Shown: one piece after another, positions 21,374 to 33,049 of the stretch | How the letters are laid out: every line of letters starts with the position of its first letter | Position numbering within the stretch: position 1 is the first letter of the stretch | Source of the DNA: Symsagittifera roscoffensis | Taxonomy: Eukaryota > Xenacoelomorpha > Acoela > Convolutidae | Reading direction: 5' to 3' | Length of the DNA stretch: 64,000 nucleotides | Assembly (NCBI RefSeq): GCF_963678635.1 | Contig: NC_087064.1 | Coordinates: forward strand, 6,974,971-7,038,970 | Position numbers and translations under genes: made by a program | Notes under the pieces: generated by a model | Told to the model about the DNA's origin: nothing | Databases searched by the model: none | The model's input: the letters and a program-made list of their open reading frames with translations, nothing else

Positions 21374-21644
21374 AGTGGTACCGCAACTGCTCCTGCATTT
21401 GCAGTAACCATATTATTGTTCATATTTATATCTATAAATTATATTATGTTATTATTTAGATCAAGGTCAACAATGCGTGACCTTTATTGTTATTGAAGAC
21501 ATTCATTCTCTTAACTGTAGCTCGGCGCACAGTTAGCCACAGATCTTAGGCTGTTAAAAACAATACGGTTTCAACCTTAAATTAACTCTTAGAAACCACG
21601 TCTGTTTTCATTACCAAACATCATAGGTTCTATAAGTTATCACA
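21374..21644 (+). repeat. 5' LTR of the 7.0-kb gypsy element
   Basis: It begins AGTGGTACCGCAACTG (first base probably mutated from T) and ends GTTATCACA. It shares long identical stretches with the right LTR, such as TAGCTCGGCGCACAGTTAGC. It lacks a short segment around GGCCTAGGCCTAATTG that the right LTR has. Confidence 0.93.
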
Positions 21645-22999
21645 TGGCGCAGCCAGCAGGATCCGGTTTTACAGCTCAAGACAATAGGACAGTTATGGGA
21701 ATCCCAGTATTCTGGGCCTCTGCAAACTCAGATCCACCGAGGAATTTCGAAACATAGTTTGATCAGTTCCTATTAGCTGTTACGGTCAAAGAGAATGTGG
21801 ATCCAGAAGTTATGTTAGAAGAACCCAAAGTTGTTCTGGAAGAACCTCTACCAGTTCCTGAACCACCACTGCCGAACGAGGATGCGCCTGCAGTAGCAGA
21901 AAGAGAAGCCCAGAACAGATTGGCACGGGACAGAGTGGTTCTAGAAAATGAAAAACGGGTTATGAGGGGACCTAATGTAGGACACAACGTATTCTATCAT
22001 GAAGTTGGATAACGTTTGACATCACGATTATTTCTCGCTTTGGGCGCAGAAGGAAAGAAAAAGTTTATACAAAAGAATCCTCACACAGAAATATCCAAAC
22101 TTGGATTTCGGGACATAATGCGAGTAGCCAAAATCTCATTTGAAAAGACGAAATGCATTACTTACGAGAGATACAAATTGTTTAAACGATCTCATGAAAC
22201 GAATGAAACTATCGAATCCTTTCATGCGGCATTGACTGCACAAGCAGCAAAGGTGGAGTTGGGAGGACTGCAAGAAGAGTTGGTGAGAGATCTATTTATA
22301 TCCCGGATGAGGAATGTTGTTCTTCAAGACACACTAACTTTTGAAACATTTTCTCCTGAAGAAGTTCTAAAACGTGCAATAAAATTAGAACAGAGTAAGC
22401 AAACTACTCAAGCATTTCAAAAGTCCTCAACGAGTACTAACAACTCAGGATTATTTCCAAATTCACAAATGAAAATAAAACAAGAACCGGTTATGGCAAT
22501 TGGAAACAAGGGGTATAACTCCAAACGACAAGGTCAAAATCAGAATAGAAGGAAACAGTATGAAAACAGAAATACTACAAGATCTAAGGGGATCAAAAAC
22601 AATGCACACGATGTGGTAGAGTGTTTGGAGAAGGACATCTAAAAAACTTCCCGGCAATGGGTAAATCGTGTAAGAAATCTAACAAACCCAATCATTTTGC
22701 AAAAATGTGCAGATCACAGCAAGTAAACGAAGTCGCAAATGAAGATTCTAGTTCGGAAGAGGAATGCAATGTAATAAAAAATTTTGACTCTTGTGACGAA
22801 TTTGAGATAATGGCGGTAGAAGAAGACTTCACCTCCATTGCAGAAATTGAAAAATACATCAACAAACGAGTATTAGCGAATGTGTACCAAGAGGGAAACG
22901 ACGGGAAGAAAGCAATGACGGCAAAATCTGAAACTATTGAGAAAATTGAGATCCGAAGGAATCCAAAATCTCATCAAATTAAAGCATTGAATATGACAT
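21644..22999 (+). pseudogene. gag: gag of the 7.0-kb gypsy element
   Basis: The likely start ATG uses the last base of the LTR as its A. The frame runs to 22642 but holds TAG at 21755-21757 and TAA near 22010. The stretch around 22016-22420 is a capsid-like helical region (TNETIESFHAALTAQAAK). A frameshift near 22620 moves coding to the frame ending at 22999. There, two zinc-knuckle-like motifs are visible (CTRCG...H and NHFAKMC), with expected cysteines apparently replaced by Phe and Ser. Gag packages the genomic RNA into particles. This copy is not functional. Confidence 0.85.
21645..21662 (+). promoter_or_regulatory. primer-binding site
   Basis: TGGCGCAGCCAGCAGGAT directly follows the LTR. 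The leading TGG matches the CCA end of a tRNA, and TGGCGCAG resembles the serine-tRNA-type sites of some insect gypsy elements. The exact tRNA is not known. It overlaps the first Gag codons. Confidence 0.7.
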
Positions 23000-24372
23000 A
23001 GACACGGGTAGTCCAGAATCACTTCTGAATTGGGTGACAACAAAACAAAATTTGGAAGGACCTACGAATTCAAAATTTTTTCCAGCAGAGAAGCTGAACC
23101 TGTCCGCGCCGTTTGTGGACTACAATAAACGACCTATTTTAATATTAGGAGCTCTGAAAGCGAATCTGCGTTCGGCGGGTTGGGAAGTGTTGGGAGCGAT
23201 ACTGTTAGTCACGGAAAGACGTATGTGGTGTATACTAGGTCTGGACCTTCAAAGTAAACTGGGAATTCAGACTACTGAAAAACCAGCTCCAACACGAAGA
23301 TCCAGGTTTGACGTGCTACTGTGCGAGCAGTCAGAAGTTTGGAAGCAAAAATTCTACAGTAAATTTAAAGATCTTTTCGACAGACAAGGGGAGTCAAAGA
23401 ATCATACCGTGAATACAAAATTTAAATATCCTTTATGTCCGATCCAAGAAAAAGGTAGGAGAATCCCTATACACATTCAGGATAAGGTACAAGCAGAGCT
23501 AGATAAACTACTTGCGGAAGGACACATTGAAAAATTGGATAAATGTACAAGTGATTGTTTTATTGCTTCAATTGTTATCACAGTTAAGAAAGACAATTCA
23601 ATTAAGTTAGCCTTGGACGCAAAGCCCATCAATAGACAATTGTACAAAAATAAATATCAGATGCCAAACGTGGATGGACTGATAGATGGGGTTAGTCAAA
23701 TAATCACGGCAACATCAGAAGGTACACTGTATTTTACCGTGTTGGATTTAAAGTATGCCTACAGTCAAATAAGACTAACTGCGGACACAGCAAAACAATG
23801 CAATTTCAAACATCGTATGAGGTCAGGCAACGGGAACATATAAGTTTCTGACAGGCTTCTACGGGTTGGCTGACATGCCCGCTGAATTCTAAAAAGCAAT
23901 GGATAGAACATTGAAACATTCCAAAAATACCTTTTGCTTCCTGGATGATATTTTAATTGTATCAAAGGGGGAAGCTGGGGATCATGAGAAATTGGTTCGA
24001 AATGTGTTGCAAAAGTTGGATGATGAAAATCTTGCATTAAAAATTACAAAATGTGAATTTTTTCAGCCCTCAGTGAATTGGTTAGGCCATAATTTATTGG
24101 CAGAAGGTATAAAACCAAAAACTACGAAAACTGAGGCCATTGCAAATTTACAGCCTCCCAAGTCACTAAAACAACTTAGATCGTTCATGGGCAGTATTAA
24201 TAATTTATCTAAATTCATTCCGAATGCGGCTAATTTAACTGATAAACTTCGACCACTATTGAAAGAAGAAAATGAAAAAAAGAAAATGAAGAATGTTCGA
24301 CTACCAGTGAAAAAATTTGATCGTGACAATCAACACTCTGTAGCATTTGAGGAAATAAAAAAAAAGCAGTAG
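22989..24372 (+). pseudogene. pol: protease and reverse transcriptase of the 7.0-kb gypsy element
   Basis: The aspartic protease motif DTGS is at 23001-23012. The RT domain follows: LALDAKPINRQ, the motif-A aspartate in FTVLDLKYAYSQIRL, and the catalytic FLDD at 23938-23949 (usual YxDD). Then come the RT thumb and connection (WLGHNLLAEGIKP, LRSFMGSINNLSKFIP). A frameshift near 23815 and an in-frame TAA near 23890 lie between motif A and FLDD, and the frame ends at 24372 in another stop. RT copies the element RNA into DNA. Confidence 0.9.
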
Positions 24373-24396
24373 CTAATATCGCTTTATTAAACTATT

Positions 24397-24924
24397 ATGA
24401 TCCATCTAAAGAAACTCGGCGCTACTCTTGATCAATGGTCCGATCAAAACAAATGGGTACCGATTGCATTTGCATCCCGGCATCTAAATTCCCAAGAGAA
24501 AAATTATTCTACTAATGAACTCGAGCTGCTAGCAGTAGTTTGGGCTGTAGATCGCTTCAAACATTATTTATTGGGAAAAGAATTTGTCATAGCAACAGAT
24601 CACAAAGCGTTAACGTCTGCTTTGGGGGAGCATAATTCAGATAAAACGTATCAATTTCGATTAACTAGGTGGACGGATCAATTACTACCGTATCAATTTA
24701 AGGTTATCCATATTCCGGGAAGGGATATGGGTATCGTTGATTATCCGTCGAGAGAGCCCAATGGAGAACCATGGCCTGAATCTGAATTAGATGAGAGATT
24801 TGTAGTGACTTCGATTGAAAGCTTTCACAAAGCGCTCGACTGTTTGAGCAGTCGGCTTAGTGAAACAGATCAAAATATTGACGTTAACATTCTAGAACAT
24901 TCTGGAATAAAGAAGCGAAATTAG
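24397..24924 (+). pseudogene. pol: RNase H region of the 7.0-kb gypsy element
   Basis: Recognisable RNase H segments: VPIAFASRHLNSQEKNYST, NELELLAVVWAVDRFKHYL with a catalytic Glu, FVIATDHKALT with a catalytic Asp, and the C-terminal HIPGRDMGIVDYPSR. It is out of phase with the preceding RT frame, so a frameshift lies at 24370-24397. The enzyme removes the RNA strand during reverse transcription. Confidence 0.88.
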
Positions 24925-25661
24925 CCACTGCAAAGACAGCTCATCACACGGTTGCTATGGTGACCGGATTGTTCAAAACTGGACAAAGCTCGACCGGATC
25001 GAAAACGGTCAAAGCTCACGTTTTCAAAGCGAACAGAATGAGAAAAACACATTAAACAAGATTTGTCGTACTAAGCAGTCGGTTAAAAACTCAAACGAAA
25101 AAGATTGCATCAAAATTTCAAAACAATCGGCGATCACTAGAAGGATGGAGAAAAAACAATCGGGGTCCGGAAAGTCGAAGAAATTAACGAAAAGATAAAA
25201 TGAAAATCAGAGGGACGAGTTGACAGAGCAGGTGACGGAAACTACTTTTTCCCGGACACGCATCGTGAAAAGAGGAGCAGCGTGCAGCAGGCAGGACTCG
25301 GACACTTCCAATTCAGACGTACCCCAGGTTGAGTGGCGAACAGTAAAGATGTCAATCAAACCCAAATGATATAAAGAAATCACATCTGGCAAATCAGCAG
25401 AGACAAATCTAATGTCATTTTGCGATCTCATGGGGGCAGAAAAAACCGATAACCCGAAAAGCTTACTAGAACTCGAAGCGCGGACAACACTGGAAGATAG
25501 AAGCAGACGAGAACAGGAGTTGGAGACAAATGTCCAAAGAGAGAAACCACCAATAATAGAAGTGGATCTTACAGCTGAAAGTCCGTCCGAGAGCCCAGAA
25601 GTCAGTGTGATTAAAAAAGGAAAAGATAACTCACAACTCTAGGAAAGTCGACCCTCGCCAA
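24925..25661 (+). pseudogene. hydrophilic pol linker between RNase H and integrase
   Basis: Several short frames (for example 25412-25642) encode charged Glu/Arg/Lys-rich sequence with no recognisable domain, broken by stops. It bridges two pol domains in the same orientation, so it is probably the degraded tether. Confidence 0.55.
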
Positions 25662-27518
25662 GTGGAGACGAGTACAGAAAATAGTCTCGACAATCTTACC
25701 AAGTTGTTCGATAGAATTCTGTTGGCAGAGTTGATCTCGGAGGATGCTTGGATGGATAGACTTCGGCGAGTGATTAAAAGAAACGATCGTCATAGTTTCG
25801 AGTTGATGGGTCCGTATACAAATCCTCTCTGGCATCAACTCTCCGTGGTGGATGACTGTATATTGGTGGACAACAGGCTAGCTGTTACGGGGCAATTGCG
25901 GCAAGCAGTGCTGAAGAGAATTCATCGCGGTTACCCAGGTCAGGAAGCGATGCTAGATGTTTCGAAATACCTGTGGTGGCCGCACATGCACAAAGATATA
26001 GTCAATCTGGCGGAGGAATGCAGAAGCTGCACCCGCTATGGTAAGAATGCAAAGTACATCATTCCGAAAAATGCTAGTAAACCTCTTCCGCTGCTAACGC
26101 AGCCGGGTCAGGAAGTTCAGCTAGATTATGCTGGTCCACTCGAAGACTATAAAGGAAAAAAATATATATTTGCCGGTAGCAATAGATAGGTCTGACAATA
26201 TTGTTCTGACAATATCATTGAACAAAAATTCTGTCCAGTCGGGGATCATCGCGGATGCGGTTTAGTGGAATGTACTATACAAACCGTTAAAAGATGATTG
26301 GGAGTTATGTTACTAGATGAAAATGTAACATCAATAAAATTATGTCTTAGTACAATACTTCGTGATCTCCGATGGAGTAAACAAGAAACAATACAAATGT
26401 CGCCATTTGAAGCCCATTTTGGTCGATTGCCAAAAACTGATTTTAAAATTCTGAGTGACAGAATTTTACGAAATTCTGATCGTTTAGATAAAGAACACCT
26501 GGAACGTTCTGCGCTCACCGCCTCTCAACTCAAAAGGCGCATTGACCAGTCTCGCGATGGCCTGAAAATTGTCAGAAAAGGACAAAACAGCCGAGATGTG
26601 AGCCCATTATTTAAACAGCAAGTTGACTCGGCACAGGATCGGGCGAGAGCGCGGGCATTGAAGGAACTCTTGGAAGCTAATGCCAGGTGGAACCAAACCA
26701 GACGCGATACATCTGCGAATGATCTAAGGCGTACGGTGAAGAAGACGAGTACGATTAACCCCGAACTACGCAAAGAAATGCTGTACTCGTGGGAGCGTGG
26801 CTTTATCGAAGATAAACCGGAAGATATCGTCAGTCAGCGCCAATGGTCACCCATACTGATCAGGAAAGATGAGGGGAGGAGAAGTGGAAAGGCCCTCACA
26901 AAGCCGTTGAAAGGAAAAGTCGTTGCAGAAACGCCCTCTACTGTCAAGACAGCAGCGGGGGCCATATATCGAAAGAGTGACATTGCCAAAGCGAAGGTCG
27001 TCGTGCAGGACAAGGTAAACCATAGACGTTCCCCAACAGGAGAAGAACCTAAGATGAAACGGCAAAAGCAATCACAACGGCAATCCGACGAGCAAGAGGG
27101 AGCTGAGGATAGTGGATCTGACGAGGATTTACTACTAGAGCAGCGAACTTTATATCCAGTAGAGGCACAGAGAAAATTCCAGGACAGTCCGACAAAGGTC
27201 ACGTTAAAAGATATTTTGCAAGGCGGTGGCCTAAATTTAGCGGTGAAAAGGGCCAAACCTAACATGGCTGGACCATTCACCAAAACATCTAAGATAAAAG
27301 GGGGCACAGGCGCAAAAGATTCAAAACAAACCAATCTTAAGAATAAGTGCGCTGCCACGGCAGACGAAGGACAACAACCTCAAGAGTGTTCGTCAAACTC
27401 AGCAGTGGTCCCAAAATTGACATCTACACCTCACAGCAGTACAAACAGTAAAAAGAAAGAAATATCACGCAATACGTCTCCAGAAGCCATTCTGGACACG
27501 TTCAACAGTAAAGTTTAA
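25662..27518 (+). pseudogene. pol: integrase with deleted core and long charged C-terminal extension
   Basis: The N-terminal HHCC zinc domain is clear (H in RIHRGYPGQ, WWPHMHKDI, then ECRSC). The first core Asp is in VQLDYAGPLEDY. At 26190-26250 the frame stops, and the segment that should hold the second Asp is missing; coding resumes with GCGLVECTIQTVKR, which carries the catalytic Glu, then a TGA near 26293. A frame of 406 codons (26298-27518) follows with MSPFEAHFGRLP, the usual post-core sequence, and then about 300 residues very rich in Lys, Arg, Ser and Glu. The deletion removes strand-transfer ability. Confidence 0.85.
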
Positions 27519-27538
27519 CGGCAGCAGTTTGGAAAAGA

Positions 27539-27991
27539 TTGGCTGACCAGGTGCTTGAGAGAAGAGTACAGCGTACGGATGCAGATAAATTACACTCTAA
27601 AGAAAATGCGGGGAATGAGGAAGAATCTAATAACCCTCCAGGGTTTTCAGACGAATCAGAAGAGGAAGAAACGTCTGCACGCAGAAGCGCGAGGTCGAAA
27701 AAAGGACCAAGTAGATACAGTGATCCAATTAAACATTCGGTAAAGTCGATATCATACCATAATGACCTCTTGGATTTGAATCAGGCCGCATTAGAGGCAT
27801 ACAGGATCAAACTAGCATTTTTTAAACCCGATGCGTCGAATTCGGTGGAAACGAAATTTGGTCTACTGAAGAAACATCTCTTTAGAAGAAAATTCGGCAG
27901 CGAGGCGCTTGATATTAACCGGTCTTGGAATGCTAAGTGGCGGGTTCCACTAAAATTTGAGAAAGAGCACGAAAAGAAAGAAGGAAAGTGA
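27539..27991 (+). CDS. charged C-terminal pol (or small separate) ORF of the 7.0-kb element
   Basis: 150 codons, acidic at the start (ESEEEETSARRSARSKKGP) with an RRSxRxxKGPxR-like motif often found at the end of gypsy integrase proteins. It is probably the frameshifted end of pol rather than an independent gene. No env-like features were seen between it and the 3' LTR. Confidence 0.5.
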   Translation: MADQVLERRVQRTDADKLHSKENAGNEEESNNPPGFSDESEEEETSARRSARSKKGPSRYSDPIKHSVKSISYHNDLLDLNQAALEAYRIKLAFFKPDASNSVETKFGLLKKHLFRRKFGSEALDINRSWNAKWRVPLKFEKEHEKKEGK

Positions 27992-28129
27992 TTTCAAGTC
28001 AATTGCATAATAATAAAACAAAGTCAAAAAGAAGAAAAACAAAACTTCCTAAACTGAGTACTAAAACTCCTATTCATTATTATTAAAATTTGATAATGTA
28101 TTATAAAATTTTCTTGGTCGAGCGGGGTA

Positions 28130-28414
28130 TGTGGTATCGCAACTGCTCCTGCATTTGCAGTAAACATTTTATGGCCTAGGCCTAATTGTTCATATTGTTA
28201 TCTGTAAGTTATAATATGTTATTATTTAGATCAAGGTCAATAATGCGTGACTTTTATTGTTATTGGAGAGATTCATTTTCTTAACTGTAGCTCGGCGCAC
28301 AGTTAGCCACAGATCTTAGGCTGTTAAAAACAATACGGTTTCAACCTTAAATCAACTCTTAGAAACCACGTCTGTTTTCATTACCAAACATCAGAGGTTC
28401 TATTAGTTATCACA
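28130..28414 (+). repeat. 3' LTR of the 7.0-kb gypsy element
   Basis: Starts TGTGGTATCGCAACTG and ends GTTATCACA, bounded by TCGAG. A short G-rich tract (GAGCGGGG) just before it is a weak polypurine-tract candidate. Confidence 0.93.
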
Positions 28415-28419
28415 TCGAG

Positions 28420-29204
28420 AATTATAATTGAAATCATTTTTTTTACCGATCCATCATTTTGAGACCATTATCTGCTGACATTTTGAAGAATAAACTCTAT
28501 AGTGTATTACAGACTCAATATAAGCTCCCAAGAGCCGTAACACAGATTTGATGTTGAGAAACTTCTCAAATTGATAAATCAGTCCAGCTAAATGTTTAGC
28601 TTTTCCCTTGTGTTTTGAAACAACTTGGTCAGCTTTTAAAATGAGAGTTTTTTCTAAATAATAGTAATAAAAAACTTCCGTATCTATGTGAATTGAGATG
28701 TTTAAAAATTTATCATGGTTTTCCTAGCCTTCAAATACCCGTTTTTGCACGCGAAAGGTTTAAGTTTGATGACATTTTTAACTCTTGGGTTTAATAGAAT
28801 CAATCTTTTCAATTAAAAGATGTTGCTGAACAACTTTTTTTTTCAAACAGTAGAAAAAAAACACTATTTTGATCCACTTCTTTATTTTGTAAGATCAATG
28901 ACGTTAGAACCAGCTTCTATAAACTTCTGTTTGTCAGAAAGTAATTACTGCCAAATGAGCTCAAAGTTGAATCCAAATGCTAGATGCGATCATGTTTGTG
29001 TAGCTATGGGGTTTAAAAAACGGCCATTTTTAGCAATTCAAATGAGATAGTTGATATAATTTTGCACAAATATGCGGCATTTGATTTCAAGTTTTTGGAA
29101 TTTGTACTTGATATTATATGTAGAGAGAAGAGCGAAAGATATATGCAGAAAAAATTTATTGGTAAAACTAAAACTAAATCAACCAATTGATTAATTTTTT
29201 ATAT
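28420..29204. other. spacer between the two LTR elements
   Basis: AT-rich, with no supported gene or repeat. It ends with ATAT, which is repeated after the far end of the large element. Confidence 0.5.
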
Positions 29205-29614
29205 TGAGTTAGGACCGATGTGGTTAACTCATGGAGTAATTTCGGATAGGGTACACCGTCTGCTCGTCACGCTATCTTATTTTCGGCCGGATAGATTCGT
29301 GCAACTTCTTAGTCTAATACCGATCCTAATCTTACTCTTATACTTTCTAGTCTCAGGGTGTTTAACTAGTCTCTGCTAGGCTCAATAGATCTAGGGTATA
29401 CTGGTTTGTTGCGGCTGCTGAAGTTCTCTTGGAGAGGCAACTAATTTCTAAGTTAAATTCAAATCTCTCTGGTGCTGAAATTACAATTAATTTCAGCACT
29501 TACAAATAAGTGGGTTGTTAGTTAGATGGATCATGATTGGTTAATATTAAATACTTTACAGTGGTAAAATATCTAATTTATCCAATCATAAAATATAGTT
29601 TAGATCAGGTTCCA
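29205..29614 (-). repeat. 3' LTR of the 19.3-kb element
   Basis: In element orientation it starts TGGAACCTG and ends TTAACTCA. A palindrome of two 12-base arms (GTGCTGAAATTA and TAATTTCAGCAC, 29472-29499) lies inside and is also kept in the 5' LTR. Confidence 0.93.
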
Positions 29615-29630
29615 CCCATCCGGGTTTTAC
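29615..29630 (-). promoter_or_regulatory. weak polypurine-tract candidate
   Basis: The minus strand reads GTAAAACCCGGATGGG immediately before the 3' LTR. Only GGATGGG is purine-only, so the call depends on its position. Confidence 0.3.
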
Positions 29631-31241
29631 AGAGTTTTTTTAGAATTATCTTTCTGCAATTCAAAGGATGGATGATGGACGTTGGTATTTGGCGAACATC
29701 GTACTCTTGTCCGGTTTCTCTTGTTAGAGAAGTTCCAGGACGCTGGAGTTAGGGACATCAATCGTTGTGTCTTCTTGTGACAACGACGATGTTTCCCGAT
29801 GAAATCAATCTGATTTCAGAATGGTTTGCTATGACGGGTTTTTCTGTTTTATGTAGAGAACTTCTTTTGTGTTCGACCTCGTCTGGGAATGGCGTGGAGA
29901 TTGTGCGTGAAGGGGATGCCTTGTAACTCGGATCTGTACGTATACTTGAACATCGAGGTGGTCATTGGTCTAGTTCAATGAAGTCCTTTTCTGCGAAGTC
30001 AAGTCGTACTCTAAATCCTTTGAGTTGTGATTGTGGACGGCATATTGGTTGTGGTTGGCCATTCTTTTTCGAGTGTAGTGGGGTCATTTTGTCTTTGGAT
30101 GTTCGTCTTTGTTGTTGTATGCAGATCTATATACTGCAAAGTATAATTTACATTTTATAAAATTTTTATTAGTTCAGTGTTTTAGTTGTTTTCGGATTTT
30201 GGTTAGTTGTTTTCACAAAATTTTTTTGTTTTAGTTCGGTTATTTTGAAGAGTTACTCACCCTTGAGTACCTCTTATTAAAATTAGAAGTGTGGTCACAA
30301 AGCGTGGATGTAGCGCGGTGGGTTAGGCCGGCTATAGAGCATGCTCAGGACGTCCTCTCTGGTGGGTTAGGCCAGGAGTGGGAGTATGATTTCGTGCGGT
30401 TTCTGTGAGAGGTCCTGTTATGTGATAACGTTTTATGTTGACTTATGGTGGTCTTTCTTATGTTCGGTTGGTTTTGTCCTTTTTTCAAAAATCAAATTGT
30501 TTTTGTTATGGGTTTGTCTTTCGACTTTTTTGTGTTTTATTATTTCTTTCTTAGACTTTATAATAGTCTTCAAAAGAATAAATTATCCAGGGTTAATCCG
30601 GTTTGGGTACCGTTGGTTTTCTTTTCTTAGTCATGCTGTTATTTTATGATTTGTGGTGTTTAGTAAGCTGCATTGGTTAATATGGTTTAGTATATAATTC
30701 CTTTCCAACCGGGTTAAAGGAAAGTTTGAAACTTGTTATCGTGTGTTAGAGTTGTTGAGTGTGAAAACTTGAAACTGAAATTCATTATATAAACAATTCT
30801 TCGTGGGCGAGCTGTGCGAGTTGGATAGAATTCCTGTGCGAGTGAATGAAAATATCAAAAGGTTAGTACTGCATTTTCATTTTATCAATTTACTACATAG
30901 AATTTTAATTTTACTGCTAGTTTTGGGGAAAAGTTAAATTACAAATTTTCATTTTTATGAAATTTATTGCTTTTGGGGAACAATTTATAAATTAATTTAC
31001 TACATTTGGTATAAATTTTATCAGTTTATCTTGTGGAAAATATTAATGAAGTTTAGAAGAAATTTAACAAGTTTATTTTTTATTTTGCTTTTTTGTTTTT
31101 TTTTGCAGATGATCGTGGTATGAAGACTAAAAATCTAAATGAAACATGAGTAAAGAAACATGAGTAAAAATCTAAATGAAACATGAGTTAGTATTAATTT
31201 AAATTTATTAGTGAAGAATATGTATAAATTATACTTACCTG
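29631..31241 (-). other. long 3' non-coding region of the 19.3-kb element
   Basis: About 1.6 kb between the last ORF and the 3' LTR with no long minus-strand frame. Two GGTGGGTTAGGCC boxes occur at about 30320 and 30360 in a GC-richer patch. Plus-strand frames here are low-complexity. Confidence 0.6.
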
Positions 31242-33049
31242 TTAGTCGTCGGGGAAAAAACCGTGGGGGAAGATGTCGTGTGTCATGTCGGAATTTGTTA
31301 GTAATTTTGCTAGTATGCGAATGATGTTTTTAGTTTGAAGCAGTGGCCAAAGCAATTGAGGTGCTTTAATAGTTTTTAGTTCTTCGGTGCCAACTGCAAA
31401 CTCATAAGGTGTGTTTTGAATGAGATTATATACTTTGTGATTGTATTTAGTATTGTGGATGAATTCTAATATAGGGATTTCTATAGGTTGGATAAATTCA
31501 TGTGGGATAAGGAAGGGTCTGGATTCTTCTGCATTAAAGGTCTTCGTGATGGGACAAAATATATACATATGTGTTATTGGGTCATAATTGCGGAGGATGC
31601 CGTGGAGGTTAGTATCTTTTATGCAATATGTGAAATTTAGAAAAAATGGTGAAGTGTATTTAGAGTTAAGAAACTGAAAACGGTGGTGTGGTTGTCTTGA
31701 TGGAGTGTGTAGATCAAAATGATTTTGTATGAAGCGATAATATGTATATGTGTGGGTTTGTTTAGTGCGTAACATAATGTCGTGTGAGCAGTGCAAATCG
31801 CGTTCATGTGGTGCAAGGAAGTGGAAGGTTAGTGAAAATAATTGAAATTTTTCTTTATAACTTTCGTAAGCTTGCATGTCAGTTAGTGCTTCAGAAATGA
31901 TGTGATCAAATTTCGATCAAATATGTTGAGTGTAAATACATATGGTGTTTTGATAAAAAAATTTTCTGTTAGTTGTGGGTTAGCGAAGCGTTCGTTATCT
32001 AAAAATTGGTCTTGATTAGTTCGGATGATATTATGATCGTAATATTCTAGTGTAAATTCGTTAACTCGGGGTGCAGTGAATGTTTTTAGTGATTTTTTAT
32101 ATCCTATATAAGTAAATTGTCTATGTGTTAGTGGTGTGGTGAGTCGATATAGCATATCTTGATTTCTTTCTATATCGTTATGAGTATTAGATAACGGTAG
32201 GCAAAGGGGATTAGTAAAATGATAATATGATGTCCAATGAAGTGTAGGCCTTAAAACATGTTCATCTACAAAACTACGTGTGTCGTTAGTATCATGAGGG
32301 GTGTTTAAAATATATTGTGGAAATGAAGGTAAGGTGATTGCTAGAAAATCTTTCGTGTTAGTGTGATGTGGATGATTAATATATTCACGTGCTGTTCCTG
32401 GTTTGGTTGGGAATGGATGGTTTGGGAATTTTCTTTCAAAAGTACGATAAGCTCGGTTAGTGCTATTTGATGATTCGGTGGATGTGGATGATTGTGCTAA
32501 TGATGCAGTATAGGCTGAAGAGGGTGTAGGGGTAGGTGGGTTTGAGTATTTTATTGTGGAAGAAATCTGATTTATAGTGGGGGTGTTTGGGTGTAATAGT
32601 TGTTGTTGTAGGGTGATAAAATTATCGAGTTCTTGGGAGATTTGGGGAATATCTGGAGAATTGGATGATCGGTCTGAATGAAATGAAGAGTAGGTTGGGG
32701 TTACTTGTGAAGCATAAGAGGGTGTAGAAATGGACGGGAGTGGGTTATTTGGTGGGATTGGTTGAAAAGGGGGTTTTGAAAAAACTGAGGAGTTGGTTTG
32801 AAAAGTATTGGATGGAGATGGTTCGGAGTCTGCAAATTCATCAGGGGTTTCTATATTAGGGTTATTGAGTTGTGAAATGGAGTATAAAACTGAAATATTT
32901 GAATTAGTGTCTGAATTCATGCTTGATAATATATTACTAGTTGGGAAATCGGGTGGCGGGAAAGCAAAAAGTGGAATTATTGTAATTGGAGTGTTGAGAT
33001 TGGTTGGATGGGAATTTGAGCGGTGTAGGAATCCAAGTTGTCGGCTCAT
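31242..33049 (-). pseudogene. accessory ORF-B downstream of env, unknown function
   Basis: Frame 33049-31883 (388 codons) is followed by frame 31877-31242 (211 codons). The second frame is open upstream of its first Met and joins the first with a frame change near 31890-31910, suggesting one original protein of about 600 residues. The first 200 residues are Ser/Pro/Thr/Asn-rich and probably disordered. The rest is mixed, with aromatic-rich stretches and no signal peptide or membrane segment. No family is recognised. Its start overlaps the end of the env frame by about 113 bases in another phase, a compact arrangement seen in viral genomes. Confidence 0.6.

Larger units (their letters stand above)
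21374..28414 (+). mobile_element. Ty3/gypsy LTR retrotransposon, 7.0 kb, decayed
   Basis: Direct LTRs of 271 bp (left) and 285 bp (right) bound gag, protease, RT, RNase H and integrase in gypsy order. Each side has TCGAG (21369-21373 and 28415-28419), the 5-bp target duplication. The right LTR starts TGTG and both end CACA. Coding is broken by in-frame stops, several frameshifts and a deletion in the integrase core, so the copy cannot be autonomous. LTR differences, including a 14-bp length difference, mark it as older than the neighbouring large element. Confidence 0.93.

Noticed and set aside
26834-27358. 174-codon minus-strand frame opposite the gypsy integrase tail
   Set aside because: It is the mirror of a highly charged repetitive coding region; no independent evidence.
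30303-30375. tRNA- or SINE-like patch with two GGTGGGTTAGGCC boxes
   Set aside because: A possible A-box-like stretch, but no B-box (GGTTCGANNCC) and no cloverleaf fold; kept only as a note in the 3' region.
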